A stretch of DNA of 64,000 nucleotides from Grifola frondosa (taxonomy: Eukaryota; Basidiomycota; Agaricomycetes; Polyporales; Grifolaceae): assembly GCA_001683735.1 (NCBI GenBank), contig LUGG01000001.1:620001-684000 (forward strand). The letters run 5' to 3'. The notes under the pieces were generated by a model. The model searched no databases, was not told the origin of the DNA, and saw only the letters and a program-made list of their open reading frames with translations. Below are positions 27,173-38,174 of this stretch, piece after piece. The stretch's first letter is position 1. The number at the start of each line of letters is the position of its first letter. The translations under genes and the position numbers were made by a program.

Positions 27173-29088
27173 CTACAACGCTGCGAGGTCTCTCAGGTGG
27201 TATAATAACACGCGCCCGCGGTTATTCCCAATAGCGACGTATTCGCCTGTCCCGGCCGAGAAGTCGACGCTGGTGACGTGGCCTAGCGGCGTTCCCGACG
27301 TTGGCCAATTTGAGAACGACGTGAGGGATGGGAGATGGATCTAAAGGCAGGTAGGATGCTCAGATGGCAGGACCGATGTAAAGACCGCAACCGTAGGCAC
27401 ATACCATACGCATTTGATCCTTTTTAGTGTTGCTGGCTATCGCAAGAAGTTGGGAATCGTGATTGAACCGAAGCGTGGAAATCGAAGTGGTGAGGTTGCC
27501 AATTGTCTTCAACGGCTTGGGCCTCTCAGTGCCGAAAGACGCAGCGCCATCCGAGCCATAGATGTTTACCAATCCCGAACGAGAGCTGCCGTGAGATGTC
27601 AGCTACAAGCCACTCGAGATCACTTAATCACTTACCCGATAGCAAGATACTTACCCGCTCCATCCCCAGCAAGAAGACGACTTCCAAAACCTCCGTCATC
27701 TTTCCACCGACGCACACATCGGCGCTCCCCCACGTCCCACACGTATACCTCCGCATCCTCCCCTAGGCTCATGAGCTCATCTCCAGACCACCACAACGAT
27801 TGGACTCCTGCGTTCATCTTCACACTTCCAACAACTTGTCCCCCACCGGCACGCCAGTCGACAAGGTGCACGTGACCTCTTCGACCCGCCACCGCAAGCA
27901 CTGAGCCGGATGGGTCGAATGCGCATACTTCCATGCCTGCGTCCTGTGCAGCTTGATTCGCATTTGCGAATGTTGTGCCCCATAGCCCTCTAGGCGAACG
28001 TTGTGCAGTGCCTGTCTGCAAATCGTAAGTGTAGTAGAACGGACGGGGGCCTGTAAGGAGGACTGATGTGCCATTGGGGTGGAATATCGCATTAGTGAGG
28101 GGGAGAGAAGGCAGATGTAGAGTTTGAAGATGGGGATTCGTATGTCCATCGACCTAGTAACCAAATAAACACTTGAACCAAGCCCAATAGAAGGAGTGAC
28201 ACGTACATTGAAGAGTCGCAATCGACGATCAGAGCTTGCAGTCAGCAGTACAGGTATGTGTGCGGAGGGATGAAACTGAACAGTCTTGATCTCTCCTTCG
28301 GCTTTAGCTGAATGATTCGCGTCTCGCAACCGCTCGATCGATAGTGTACCATGAGCTATTATTTTCGATTTCCTCGTAGACAATATGCCCCCAGTAGATG
28401 ACAGCAAGTCAGGCAGCGCCTCGTCTTCTTCGGACTCCGAAGAAGTGGACGAACTCCTCCGCTTGGCCTTCGTACCATGTAACCGATGACGAGCGTTGGC
28501 AGCCCATTCCGGGGTTGGGTTGATTTTTTGGAATTGTCGCCGCAGCCGCCTTTCATACTCGCGTCCCCCGACTTCATCTTCTGACAAGGCGTCTCGTAGC
28601 TTGCGACGACGCTTGTCAGTTGCAAGTGATACCTGCAGTGTAGTGTCATCGGGATCCATCCATGCATGGCCATCTTTCGTAACGTTGTCTTCTTGGTCAG
28701 GCTCGACTGCGAGCATATCTTCATCAATATCAATGTTCCCACTCGTCGACGCACTATTTCCAATGGCATCATCAACAAAGAACAGCTGAGAACATATGTT
28801 TGAACTGAAGTGCTTTCGAACTAACAAAAAACTTACGTCTGAGTCCAACAGGTTCTGAAATTCTGTACCTCCTCCTGTTTCATCTACTTCGCCATCCAAC
28901 ACACCGTATGTTTTATTTCCCGCGTCTTCAGGAGGACTGAATGACGTCCCGAAAAGCAGGCTCTCAAGCCTTCGTTCCTCATCGTCCTTGGTACTTTCAT
29001 CGGCGTGCGAGACTGCAGAACCGAGTGGTTGTACCGACTCCTGAAAGGACTTGCTAGTTTTCTGCTTTTTACGTGCGTGTTTCGCCAT
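27173..29088 (-). CDS. UTP18: U3 snoRNA-associated WD40 protein UTP18
   Basis: Component of the small-subunit processome (UTPB subcomplex) required for 18S rRNA maturation in the nucleolus. Five exons (28837-29088, 28207-28785, 27636-28153, 27405-27585, 27173-27340) sum to 1698 nt, 565 residues, with no frame break. The start MAKHARKKQKTSK is a basic, nucleolar-type N terminus. Acidic low-complexity follows (DIDEDMLAVEPDQEDN, SSSTSSESEEDEALPDLL). The WD40 propeller includes GEIKTVQFHPSAHIPVLLTA, SSDRRLRLFN, ERLRDANHS, AGMEVCAFDPSGSVLAVAGR, GHVHLVDWRAGG, EDAEVYVWDVGERRCVRRW and TPLGHVTSVDFSAGTGEYVA. Order and length match UTP18. The promoter lies toward 29.1-29.5 kb, shared with the integrase-core gene on the other strand. 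Confidence 0.9.
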
Positions 29089-29557
29089 GCCAAGGTGTTA
29101 AAACGGATCTGTGTATCAACCAAGTAAGAAGCTGTGTTCGCGGCTCGACTTGCACAACTTGCTCGATGCGTGTGTGAAATTTATGGATCATGTGATTATT
29201 TCTAGCAATCGCCGATGTTGATCGAATTTCGGTTTACATGTTGGAAACACTAGTACTAGGACTTGTGTCCCCCCAAGGTGTGATTCGCTCTTCAAGCGGT
29301 CTGAGAATGATCCAGAGGCTCAAGCTGGTGCTCAGACTGCACGAGCATTGAAGCTTGAAGAGTTCGACGCCGCGTTGGCTGTCGGTTCTTGAAGAGCTGA
29401 CAAGCCGGACAACTTTTCATTGATGACTACAAACTTCAACGTATCGACATATGTATTGATAAACGTAGATGTGCACGTGTGGCGCTCCACCTTCCAAGCG
29501 ACACCGTCGTCAACAACTTCTTTAGTATACTGTGTTGGCAGGTGCAAGGCCTCGTAC
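29089..29557. other. Divergent intergenic region
   Basis: 469 bp between the UTP18 start (-) and the integrase-core gene start (+). No open frame of note and no repeat recognised. Confidence 0.5.
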
Positions 29558-31139
29558 ATGGCTGATCATAACCACAACCCAACTGGAAGGAATCAACATG
29601 GGGAGACGTGTTCGTAGTTTTCATAGTAACTTGGTGCTTCGCTGACCCTCTTCGCAGTGAAAGCTGACGACGAGAGATTGGTGAAAGCTCTGCAGGCCTA
29701 TCACCGCGAGAAGCTCACCAACAACGATAAAATCAGTAAACGGCTCCAAGCCGACCATGGCATAAGTATGCAGTAAGCCAGAACCTTGAAATAATTCTTC
29801 ATTATATGTGAACCTCTTAACAGCGCATCAACCGTGAAGCAGAGACGGAGAGCATTGGGCCTAATGGGAAGCGGTGCAACCATGAGAGTTTTACCAGAAT
29901 CGACTCGTACTCAGCTGGTATTAGCGCAGATGGACAAAGACCCTTCCCGACGACAGGGAGTTAGAACCATTCAACAGAGAATTGCCTTTGACAGCGGCAT
30001 TCATTTGACCAGGTATGTTGGTATCTTGTTTATGGCCGGAATGGGATGTGCGAAACATACCTCCGCCAGGGATTTTGTGTCCCATGTCATGCACCAGCAT
30101 GATCCTGAAGGATTCGATCAGCGGGAGCCGACTGCGAAGAAAATCGTCCGCTTTCCGAAGGTTCCGATTGGAATTCATGAACGATGGTCTGGAGATGGGC
30201 ACGACAAGTTGTATAAGATTGGCTTTCCAATTTGGGGAGTTGTCGATGATGCAACGACAGCCTGGCTGGATGCATGGGTCGTGCCAAGCAATCGCATGGG
30301 AGAAATTATAGCATACTGTTTTCTCTGCTTGGTCGAGAAATACAAGGGTACGATTTAATCGAGTTTCGAGTCACATCAATACATGTATTGAAACAAGCGC
30401 AGGAATTCCTCTTCAATTCACCACCGATTGCGGTTCAGAGACAACACAGCTACATGGATTGATTGAAGCCCTACGGTAATATTCTTATTCTTATGACCTC
30501 ATATTTACTTTCGCTGATACCTTGCCGACACAGGTCCATCTTCCATGGTGATATTGATCCTACTGAGCCGCCCGCTCATGTGTATCTCCGCAGTGTGCAC
30601 AATATCTCGATAGGATGCTCCTGGCTGCGACTGCGCCTTGATTTCGGTGATAATGCTGTCATCTTCTTCAACAAAGGCATCGAGGATGGCCTATACGATC
30701 CCGATGATCCACAACAGTAGTGAGTCAATTGCAAGGAGTCTGTTCCTCTTTCATTCCTCATGTCCATTGTCAGCGAGCTCTGCCAGTGGCTCTGGCCGAA
30801 GCTGCTCAGAAAAGAGCTGAAGCCATTCATGGAATTTAGGAACGGGGCTCGCATGCGCTTGAATCGTAAAAAATCGGGACCATCAGGAATGTCTCGTAAT
30901 GAGGCTTTGTCAATGCCAGAGCAGTGGCATGGGCGGAACTGTCTCCTGCCCATCGATGTAGACATTAATTTGTTCGAGAGATCAAGGTTGCAATGGGTGG
31001 AGATGCCCTCCTTGCTTTTGTCTCCCCGGAGTTTGAAAGTCATGCAGAGATTATTTATGCTACTCTCGGTGTAGTAGAGCTAACTTTCGACAATGTCTGG
31101 TCCGTTTTCACGGCGATGTATCCTCTTGTTTTCGTATAG
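29558..31139 (+). CDS. Integrase-core (rve-like) domain protein of the fungal standalone family
   Basis: The start MADHNHNPTGRNQHG and following KADDERLVKALQAYHREKLT, NNDKISKRLQADHGISM and RRRALGLMGSGATMRVLPES match a fungal protein family with an N-terminal helix-turn-helix-like region and a retroviral-integrase-type core. The core shows WSGDGHDKLYKIGFPIWGVV, TAWLDAWVVPSNRMGEIIAY, IPLQFTTDCGSETTQLHG and NISIGCSWLRLRLDFGDN, where family members usually read IERSWL. The two Asp positions of the DDE triad are visible (SGDGHDK, TTDCGSE); the Glu expected at ISIE-R is Gly here. It has at least five short introns and no neighbouring gag or reverse transcriptase. A single-base shift at the T3 run 30969-30971 separates the core from the C-terminal VAMGGDALLAFVSPEFESHA. 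The missing Glu suggests loss of catalysis or domestication. Confidence 0.7.
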
Positions 31140-31634
31140 TGTCCTCAGTACCCCGAAGTGACCACTGAAACCGCCCCTTGCTATTGGTTGTCCAATGTTC
31201 ACACACCATGTTCCTGACCGCAGATTTGAACCCTCCTTGGCATATCTTTCGCATTATCGGACCTTCCGATCCAAGGCTCTCGAGGTCCGTCAGTGAAACA
31301 ACATCATTATTTCCTATCTCAACGTGATGCGCCTCTCTTGTCAATCACATCTCTTCTGATCAACACCGATTTTAGGCTTGGTCCTGATTAAGTGATGATC
31401 AAGTTCCATGATGCAAATGTTCACCATGACATCTGTTGCCTTAACTCGCGCCACATCTCCCCACAGTGGATTCAAACATATAGACAATGCAGCATGCTTA
31501 TCGTAAATCTCTACAGTGCGAGCAGTGCATATCTGATGCTTGTATCAAGCGAGCGAACTGCATCGCATATAAATGCCCGGCGACTCATATACTTCTACAA
31601 GCAGCAGTTTCTGCAGCTTTCTGAGCCTCTTAGA
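31140..31634. other. Intergenic region
   Basis: 495 bp between the integrase-core gene and the membrane protein gene. Nothing recognisable. Confidence 0.45.
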
Positions 31635-34600
31635 ATGAGCGCAGACACTCTCCCGCTTGAGATAGCGGCCATTACTCTTGCGTCATTGTGCGGTCTTTTT
31701 GGTGAATGCTCCGCGGTTTATTTTGCGCTCATCGAGTACTGAAACACACTAGGTGTCTACTTTGTGCTATTTATTCTAGCGCTTTGGGCCACATACCGTC
31801 ATGGGAGCATCGCTTCTCGACGTTTGAGAGTAGTTACGATTATTCTGTAAGTAACCCCCGTTCTGAAAATAGACCCCACCCATCTCTGACTGAAACAGCT
31901 TTTGCGACCTTCTTGCTCATTTTATCACCCGCTCCCTGGAGTTTTCCCATGCTCGAGTCAATGATACTTCAGATCACGAAACCTACATGTGGGCCATCCC
32001 ACTGACCGTGGTAGGAAAGTAAGGTAGGCCTCATTCATACTCAACCACTCTCAGCGCCCGTGACATCACGCGTGATGGAGTCGTGACCTGGATAAATTAG
32101 CCCAAGATATTGTACGATACGCAAATTACGGAATATACTAAGGCTACGTTATGTATCAATGGATGTGCTATGGCGCGGATCTGTGTAAGTATGTACTCAC
32201 TGCAATTATGACGATAGACACAAGATATTTGATTACATGCCTGCATCAAGCAACTCGTGTATTATGCTGTTAGGCAGAACACGATGTCCGCGATATTTTC
32301 TCGCCGCCCAAGCCGCCTGCTTGCCATTGAGGCCTCGTCTGTACGCATCCATGAAGCGTCTCGAGCACATCGCATAGCTATTGTAACGCGATCAGTGTAT
32401 GATTGAAGGCTCAGAAATAACCACTCACCGCCACATTGAGGCTAGTTCCACGGAATCTAACGCCCTGATCACATTTCTTTCTAGATCAGCTTCTTTCGAA
32501 GATGCGGGGTATTCACGGTAATAACGCTTCGCTCGTCCCCAGCACTGTTCAATGAAATTTAGTTCACAGTGGAACTTCGGCAGGAAGATGACTTGATATC
32601 CACGCGCTTTGCAGTGAGTCTCAAGATTGGTCTCAACGGTCTCAAAGTCAGGTTGGTTGTAGAGAAGTTGTCGGCAGCAGCAGGGGTCCACGGCGTCCTT
32701 TGGGCACTGGAATTTTGGACACTCTGCACGCAGTTGTGGGGCATTCACAAAGCCTCGTTCCTGAAGAATGAGCGCCATCCCCTTGTGATCTCCCGTACAT
32801 TTGTGGCCAATGGGGAAGTATAATGGCTGCGCAGTTCCATCTGCAAATCGGCCATCTGCCATGTGCACCCTTTCCTTCAGCTTCTTTCCATCTGGCCCAT
32901 AGACAGGTTTCCCATCTGGTCCCTTGACATCACGTGACACCATGAAGACTGGTCTTCCGGGCATGGTGGGCAGTTTGGGCATATAGTGTGCAGAGAGAGC
33001 ATCATCAGGACGCTTAAGGTGAGTGGTGGCATTATCATATGAAAAGACATGATTTTCGTGAGGATACCACTCGTCGCAGATATCCATCGCATCAGTGGCA
33101 TGATCCAGTACGGAGTCATTCGTGAAATAGCCATCCCGTGCCTTCCCCGCCTTGAACAATTTCTGCGCTGCCACCTCTCCGTTGGGCGATCGTAGCCACC
33201 CATAGTCTGCAGAAACAAAATCTGCAACCATGAGGGAGGCGCCTTCTCCTTTTGGGCGAGGCACCGCCTTCTGGTCTTTATGGACCCAACAGGTTTGTCG
33301 AGTCGTCGTTGGCATAGAATGTAGATTCATCATGGAACCAGATAATGGTGTGTCGATTCCGCGGCCGTGGCTCATCTGATGTGATCTCTTCCAGTCCATC
33401 TTTCCAGACACGTAGGTTCCACTCAAGCTCCGCAATTGTAGGAAGGAAGATGTTCTGGCGATAAGCGACAACATCCTCGTGCTTGTGGCCATCAACGTAT
33501 TGGCCAGTTGGGGTCTTCTTCCAGCGATAGTCCATAACATGCATCCATCGCTGGGCGGTAGCGAGTGAAATTGTCTTTTTCAGTGAGTAGCGTGTTTTGA
33601 TATCGGGTGTGTCTAGAAAATGGACAATGTCGATGGCTTGAACATATTTTCCTATGCTCTGCAGGTGCAGGTGGATCTCTTGCGCAAGACCCCCTTTCTG
33701 CAGAAGCGAGACATTCCAAATGCCATACAGGTTTATCGGCAAGTTTTCCCGATCCTCAATGAAGGAATGCGCCCACTGGCGCATCTTTCGCGCACCATAG
33801 GCGCCAACTCCGAAACCTCGTGCGGTCCGCAACGACGCAGTGATCCAAGGCAAGGGATCAATAGCGTGAGTATAGAACTGAAGCAGCATTTTTATCATGC
33901 TGAGCCGCCTTCGCAGAAGTTCGTCACCCTCAAATGGGTTATGGCCAATCCCTGACTTTCGTTTCAGATGCAAGATCTCAGAAACATCAGTCAGAGCTGC
34001 AATAGCTGCTGACGAGGATGGGGATGTATATAGCTCTGCCTGAAGAATGCCTGTGGGTCCTGCTCTGCTCGTACACCACTGCCTTGTGTGCCCCCTCGCT
34101 CACCGTTAATTCTGCATCATCATCATAGAGCTCGGGATCCTCTAACGGAGTGGGCTCCAGCTCATCCTCGGCATCTGCACCAGATGGCAGAACACTGTCC
34201 GGGCATAGTGCATGTGACTGCTGATCACCGAAGCTGCATGATGGACTCGGAGTCTGGGTCACGGGAGCTTCAGATTGTGACAAGGATGTGTCGTGGATTC
34301 TTGCGCAGTCAATCCCAGTGGTATCCAGTGATTTGGGTCTGGCGCAGGTGTTCCCAGCTTGGAGGCCCACATCAATGTCAGTAGAGTGTTTTTCATGCTG
34401 GACGGAGGCCTCGGGTTCCCCCTCCAATATGGGTGAGTATATTCTTTCGTACAGATATTCGAGTACTCACTATATTCTCTTTGTTTGCATCAGTATTACG
34501 CTTTTTCCTGCGGAGGTTTGCAATCCTGGTGGAGGCTGCCCGTGACCGTTTACCCATGATGCTCTTGCGTGTGCAGTTTGCAGCATGCGCCGCAGACGCA

Positions 34601-36237
34601 GCGGCAGAGCCTTCAAAATAAATTGAAATAATATTCTTTATTTGGCTCATGTTTGGTCTTACTGTATCTTTTCTAATTCGTGGGCTCACAAGCTCTAATC
34701 TAAAATTTGGCTCCCTGAGAACCCTCCGTGATGCACTCATCTTACCTTCTCAGGAAGCACTTTTTTCAATAAAGTGTTGTGTCGCCAGGAATTAGGCAAT
34801 GTAACGCCTTCGCCCGCCATTTGGGTGTAAGCGTGACAGAAATCATCACGTGATAGTGGTTGGGTATGAATGAGGCCTACCTTAAGTCAAACAACGTGGC
34901 TCGATCTCTGAACACTAGTACTGTACCATTTCCATCAATTCGACATGTCACGGGTCACATGGCCTTGATTTGGTCGAATTTTTGGCATCGGTCACAGGTC
35001 ACATTGCTAGCTGTCGAATCGAATTTTCGTCTCAAAAAGTGCAAAAATTTTCGGTGGCTTCTGCGGAGCCAATTGGGTTAATTCTGACTGTATTTTTGTT
35101 AAAATTTGTTGAAATTTTTCGGCTGGTCACGCATCACTGACCGAGCTGTCGAATCGGTCAACCGTTTCGGCGATGTCACGCGTCACAAGGGCTGTCGAAT
35201 TGATAGAAATGGTACAGTAATGTATTTTCGTTTGACACAGTGTCACCACTACGTTTGCGGTAAGGATAAGTATGTTTGCATTATTTCAATGTTGACGATT
35301 GCGTTGTCTCAGGGACTTCTGTCCGATGGATTGCTTGTATGGCGCTTCCACGTCATCTATGGCCCTAAGAAATGGACTCTATATATTCCTGGCATAGCTG
35401 TTATTATGAACGCCAGTCAGTGCTCTTTCTATCCTCAAGTCGGTACTTACTGACAATACTCCTTAGTGCTCTGTTGGTCCGCGGATGCGCAACACTTGAC
35501 CATATACTTCAACAGATATTTCTACGAGAATACACTGCTTGACGTGACACTGAAAATTACGGTCGCGTGGGGTTGGTTCATGTTCACGATCAATACGCTT
35601 TTGACCGGTGGAATCGTGACCAAAATTTTGTTCGTGGCGCTTTCCATTATGCAATGTCAACTTGTCAAATCTCATAACATCTGAACTCACCGCCAGATAC
35701 CAAGCTCGCACAATGCGCAGAACCGATGTCTCTTCCTTTGTTGGACCTACATATGGGATGGTGTTACATGCCGTTATCGAGTCAGCCATGGTCACCTGGA
35801 TCGGACTGCTTGTTTATGAAATATCATCTCTGGCACCAACTGGCCACATTACTGTGGGTACCTATCCATTTGCGTGTGTGCACAAATAATTCAAGCTTTA
35901 ACCTTTTATAGACGGAGCTTGACGTTGGATTTGTCATGCTCGACATAACCCAATCTTTTTTGTGCGCTCTTCTGTTCTCTGCACTGAGCGTAGCTAAGAA
36001 AAATTGTCGTGTTCATAGGGCATCTCTCAATGCCTCATCACGGCCCGCATTGGACTTGCGAAGGAGAACATGTCTTCGATACCCACAACAAACAGCACAT
36101 CAATATCGACACTTCCGCGCTTTACAGGTACTCCTCGATTCCGAGTTTCTGCAGTCTTGCCAACGATGGCGGATAGGGATTACGTGAAGGATAATGGTGA
36201 GGCTATGCAGCTCGTTGAGATCTCGCACAAGATGTGA
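31635..36237 (+). CDS. Multispanning membrane protein of an Agaricomycete-type family, interrupted by two transposable elements in intron 3
   Basis: Predicted integral membrane protein with about seven hydrophobic segments; function unknown. Early exons are 31635-31701, 31753-31846 and 31899-32018; exon 4 resumes at 35241-35259 and exon 5 at 35313-35415, with later exons to 36237. Segments: PLEIAAITLASLCGLFGVYF, VLFILALWATYRHG, MWAIPLTVVGN, then VTTTFA, LLSDGLLVWRFHVIYGPKKW, TLYIPGIAVIMNA, GWFMFTINTLLTGGIVTKIL, MVLHAVIESAMVTWIGLLVY and GISQCLITARIGLAKEN, with a Ser/Thr-rich tail ending LVEISHKM. Frame runs across the transposon-filled intron exactly (281 + 19 nt = 300), which proves the two halves belong together. 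A T6 run at 35956-35961 appears one T short before the last intron. Confidence 0.75.
32022..32052 (+). repeat. Left terminal inverted repeat of the DNA transposon
   Basis: It begins AGGTAGGCCTCATTCATAC and pairs with the right terminus at 34852-34882, with two mismatches in about 31 bp. It directly abuts the TA target duplication. Confidence 0.9.
32235..34557 (-). CDS. DDE transposase of the inserted DNA transposon (frame interrupted)
   Basis: Fungal DDE-superfamily transposase that would cut and rejoin the element ends. A basic N terminus (MGKRSRAASTRIANLRRKKR) is followed by a variable acidic exon, then SGIGHNPFEGDELLRRRLSM and YRWKKTPTGQYVDGHKHEDV. The catalytic triad is visible as IIWFHDESTF, ENHVFSYDNATTH and FHCELNFIEQCWGRAK. 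A CCCCR cluster precedes the last motif (DAVDPCCCRQLLYNQPDF), and the last exon ends KYRGHRVLPNSIIHELLDAG. At about 33290-33300 the frame changes between FYAND and WVHKDQKAV by one base, so this copy is inactive as written unless the base is an assembly error. An earlier in-frame ATG exists at 34740. No second gene is seen in the element. Confidence 0.85.
34852..34882 (-). repeat. Right terminal inverted repeat of the DNA transposon
   Basis: Reverse complement of the left terminus, ending GAATGAGGCCTACCT before the TA duplication at 34883-34884. Confidence 0.9.
34921..35217. mobile_element. MITE-like non-autonomous element with TA target duplication
   Basis: A 297-bp element with 25-bp terminal inverted repeats starting CTGTACCATTTC and continuing ATCAATTCGACA, with one mismatch between ends, flanked by TA (34919-34920 and 35218-35219). 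It has no coding capacity. The interior is A/T-rich and holds several copies of CTGTCGAAT and GTCAC-type words. The ends differ from those of the neighbouring transposon, so another autonomous element must mobilise it. Confidence 0.88.
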
Positions 36238-36424
36238 ATTCAGGTGTATCTGTACTGTCCACTTCAACCATTTTTGGATTACTTCGACGTATGGCCCACC
36301 TTCTGTGACGTATTTATTTAATAACTTGAACACGACCACGTGATCGCGTATTACAGTGCTGTTTGATATTCTTCTTTGAGACTTCGAGTGTTGGACACTC
36401 CCATCGGGGCTTTTCTCTGCGAGT

Positions 36425-37900
36425 ATGGCGTATACCACTCGTCGCGTAATCTCGGTCACCTTTTTTGCGCTCTTAGTACTCTCATCATCCTGGATGTTTT
36501 CCGGCTTTGCTCCTCTCAGTCTCAATTTTAGATCTCTCCGCAATGTCACTGGGATACAGCGTTTTGATCACAGATGGCTTACTATTGGAGATCGTCACCT
36601 TGGAACAAATCCGGGCCTTCATGATGATTCGTCCTACCCTAAACAAGTTGAAGATGCTGCCCTCGGTATTGCCTCCCAACTTTTCGTGATCTCGTTGCCC
36701 GATCGCATGGAACGTCGCAAATCCATGGATATTCTGCAAGACACTTTGGGGCTTCGATGGACTTACGTGGATGCGGTACAATCCCATGAGACACTTGTGG
36801 AGAAAGTCATGTCATGTGTACGTGCGACGCGCCTGCCTCTTACGACACTCGATACAAACTCGCTCGATGACAAAAATGCGGGAATTTTTGCTGAGGAAGA
36901 AGTCATAAAAGGCGAATTTCAATGGCCGAGAGACTCGGATATCGAGACACTTGCCAACTCCCGGCATTCCCTTGGCATCGCAGGCTCCGACCGTTGGCAC
37001 TGGGGTTGTATTAATCCATACTGGAGGTTTGAAGACCAGCCATTGGAATCCTTGGATGGTTCTCCATCGACTCCGCCACTTGATCTTATGACAACAGTGC
37101 CCTCACATCCAGGGCTTCATTATGACTTATACTCTGCTGTCCATCCGCCCCTAACGTGTGCAGCGCGAAATTCCATAACTGGTGTACCATACGCTCCATC
37201 TGTTCCCGCATATATGCTATTAACACCCGCAAAGATTGCTTGTTGGGCTTCTCACGTCAAGGTAATACGGCGTATCGCGGACGGTGGTAGTATCATGAAC
37301 ACAGGTCCTGCCACAGAAAGTATGCTTGGCATCGGAGGCTACGAGGATGTCACTGTAGTATTGGAGGACGATATAGACATGGAACGGGACATTCGCGATC
37401 GGCTTCGCAGCGTTTGGGGCGCCTTGCCAGAGCAATGGGACATAGTATTTCTAGGTGGGCTGGTCTGTTAGTTTCTTTCCGTGACAGTGTTAACCATTGG
37501 TTCATGCGTTCTTGCATACATTTTAGGTCATTGCTGGTCCAATGAGTCTTACCATCCCGCCCTTCCAATGGATCTCCCGTTATCGTCTTCAACTTTTGAG
37601 TCTGTTTCGGTGACGACCCTCCACCCATCCTTCGGGCCAAAGTGCACGCACGCCTACGCACTCACGCGCACTGGTGCACGTCGGCTCTTGCTACATCTCC
37701 GGCATCCACCATTTGCGTACTCGCGTGCGCTCGACCAGGCATTTGCATGGCTCATCCTCAGTGGACGGTTAAAGGCCTTTTCTGTTGTGCCCAGCGTAGT
37801 CGTGCAGCGGAAGGTTTTCCAAAGTGATATAGATAAAGGACGGAATGGTCTAGGGAGTACATGGCGAGATCAGTTGCAAAACGGGGTTCTAGGACATTAG
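36425..37900 (+). CDS. Glycosyltransferase family 25 (LPS-type) domain protein, type II membrane
   Basis: Predicted Golgi/secretory glycosyltransferase. Two exons (36425-37454, 37527-37900) give 467 residues without frame breaks. A short basic cytoplasmic tail (MAYTTRRV) precedes one signal-anchor (ISVTFFALLVLSSSWMFSGF). The GT25 fold is indicated by LFVISLPDRMERRKSMDIL, LRWTYVDAVQ, LTPAKIACWASHVKVIRRIA and VTVVLEDDIDMERDIRDRL, where EDDID is the metal-binding acidic motif, then EQWDIVFLG, HCWSNESY, CTHAYALTRTGARRLLLHL and SRALDQAFAWLI. A long insertion between the N-terminal and catalytic parts (about residues 130-260) is lineage-specific. Donor sugar and acceptor are unknown. Confidence 0.88.
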
Positions 37901-38174
37901 CTGAAACCTTCTTGCAGCAGAGGCTAATGCGTTTTATGGCGGGCTAATTATTTGTATATATCTCAGCTGCAATGCGACAATTTCACAATCCTCTCACTGT
38001 GGATATAGTCACGCAGTGCGCTGTTCGAGTTACATCTGGAATAACACCTGTCTTTGTTCGGTAATACGTCGAAAGCGGTCATTCCACACTCAAAATATGA
38101 CAGTCAAAAGGCATGATAAGATTGCATCGGGATTGTGGGGCACACAGAAATTACGGATTTATGGGCTTATTCAA

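Larger units (their letters stand above)
32022..34882 (-). mobile_element. DNA transposon with TA target duplication and DDE transposase
   Basis: A 2861-bp element bounded by inverted repeats starting AGGTAGGCCTCATTCATAC at both ends and by a TA duplication (32020-32021 and 34883-34884). The left and right termini match over about 31 bp with two mismatches. The TA duplication and DDE-type enzyme point to the Tc1/mariner-like superfamily in the broad sense. It carries one transposase gene on the minus strand. The very similar ends suggest a fairly young insertion, although the transposase frame is broken. Confidence 0.9.
32019..35240 (+). other. 3222-nt intron 3 of the membrane protein gene, inflated by insertions
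   Basis: Removing the DNA transposon (32022-34882), the MITE (34921-35217) and one copy of each TA target duplication leaves a 60-nt intron beginning GTAAGTC and ending TTGACACAG, normal for this genome. The flanking exons stay in frame. The larger insertion lies right after the first three intron bases; because TA is duplicated, a GTAAGG donor still exists. Confidence 0.85.

Noticed and set aside
29558..31139. The integrase-core gene as part of a retrotransposon.
   Set aside because: No reverse transcriptase, protease, gag or long terminal repeats flank it, and it contains several introns.
31635..35240. Treating the two halves of the membrane protein gene as separate genes.
   Set aside because: Codon phase is continuous across the transposon-filled intron, and removal of both elements leaves a normal 60-nt intron.
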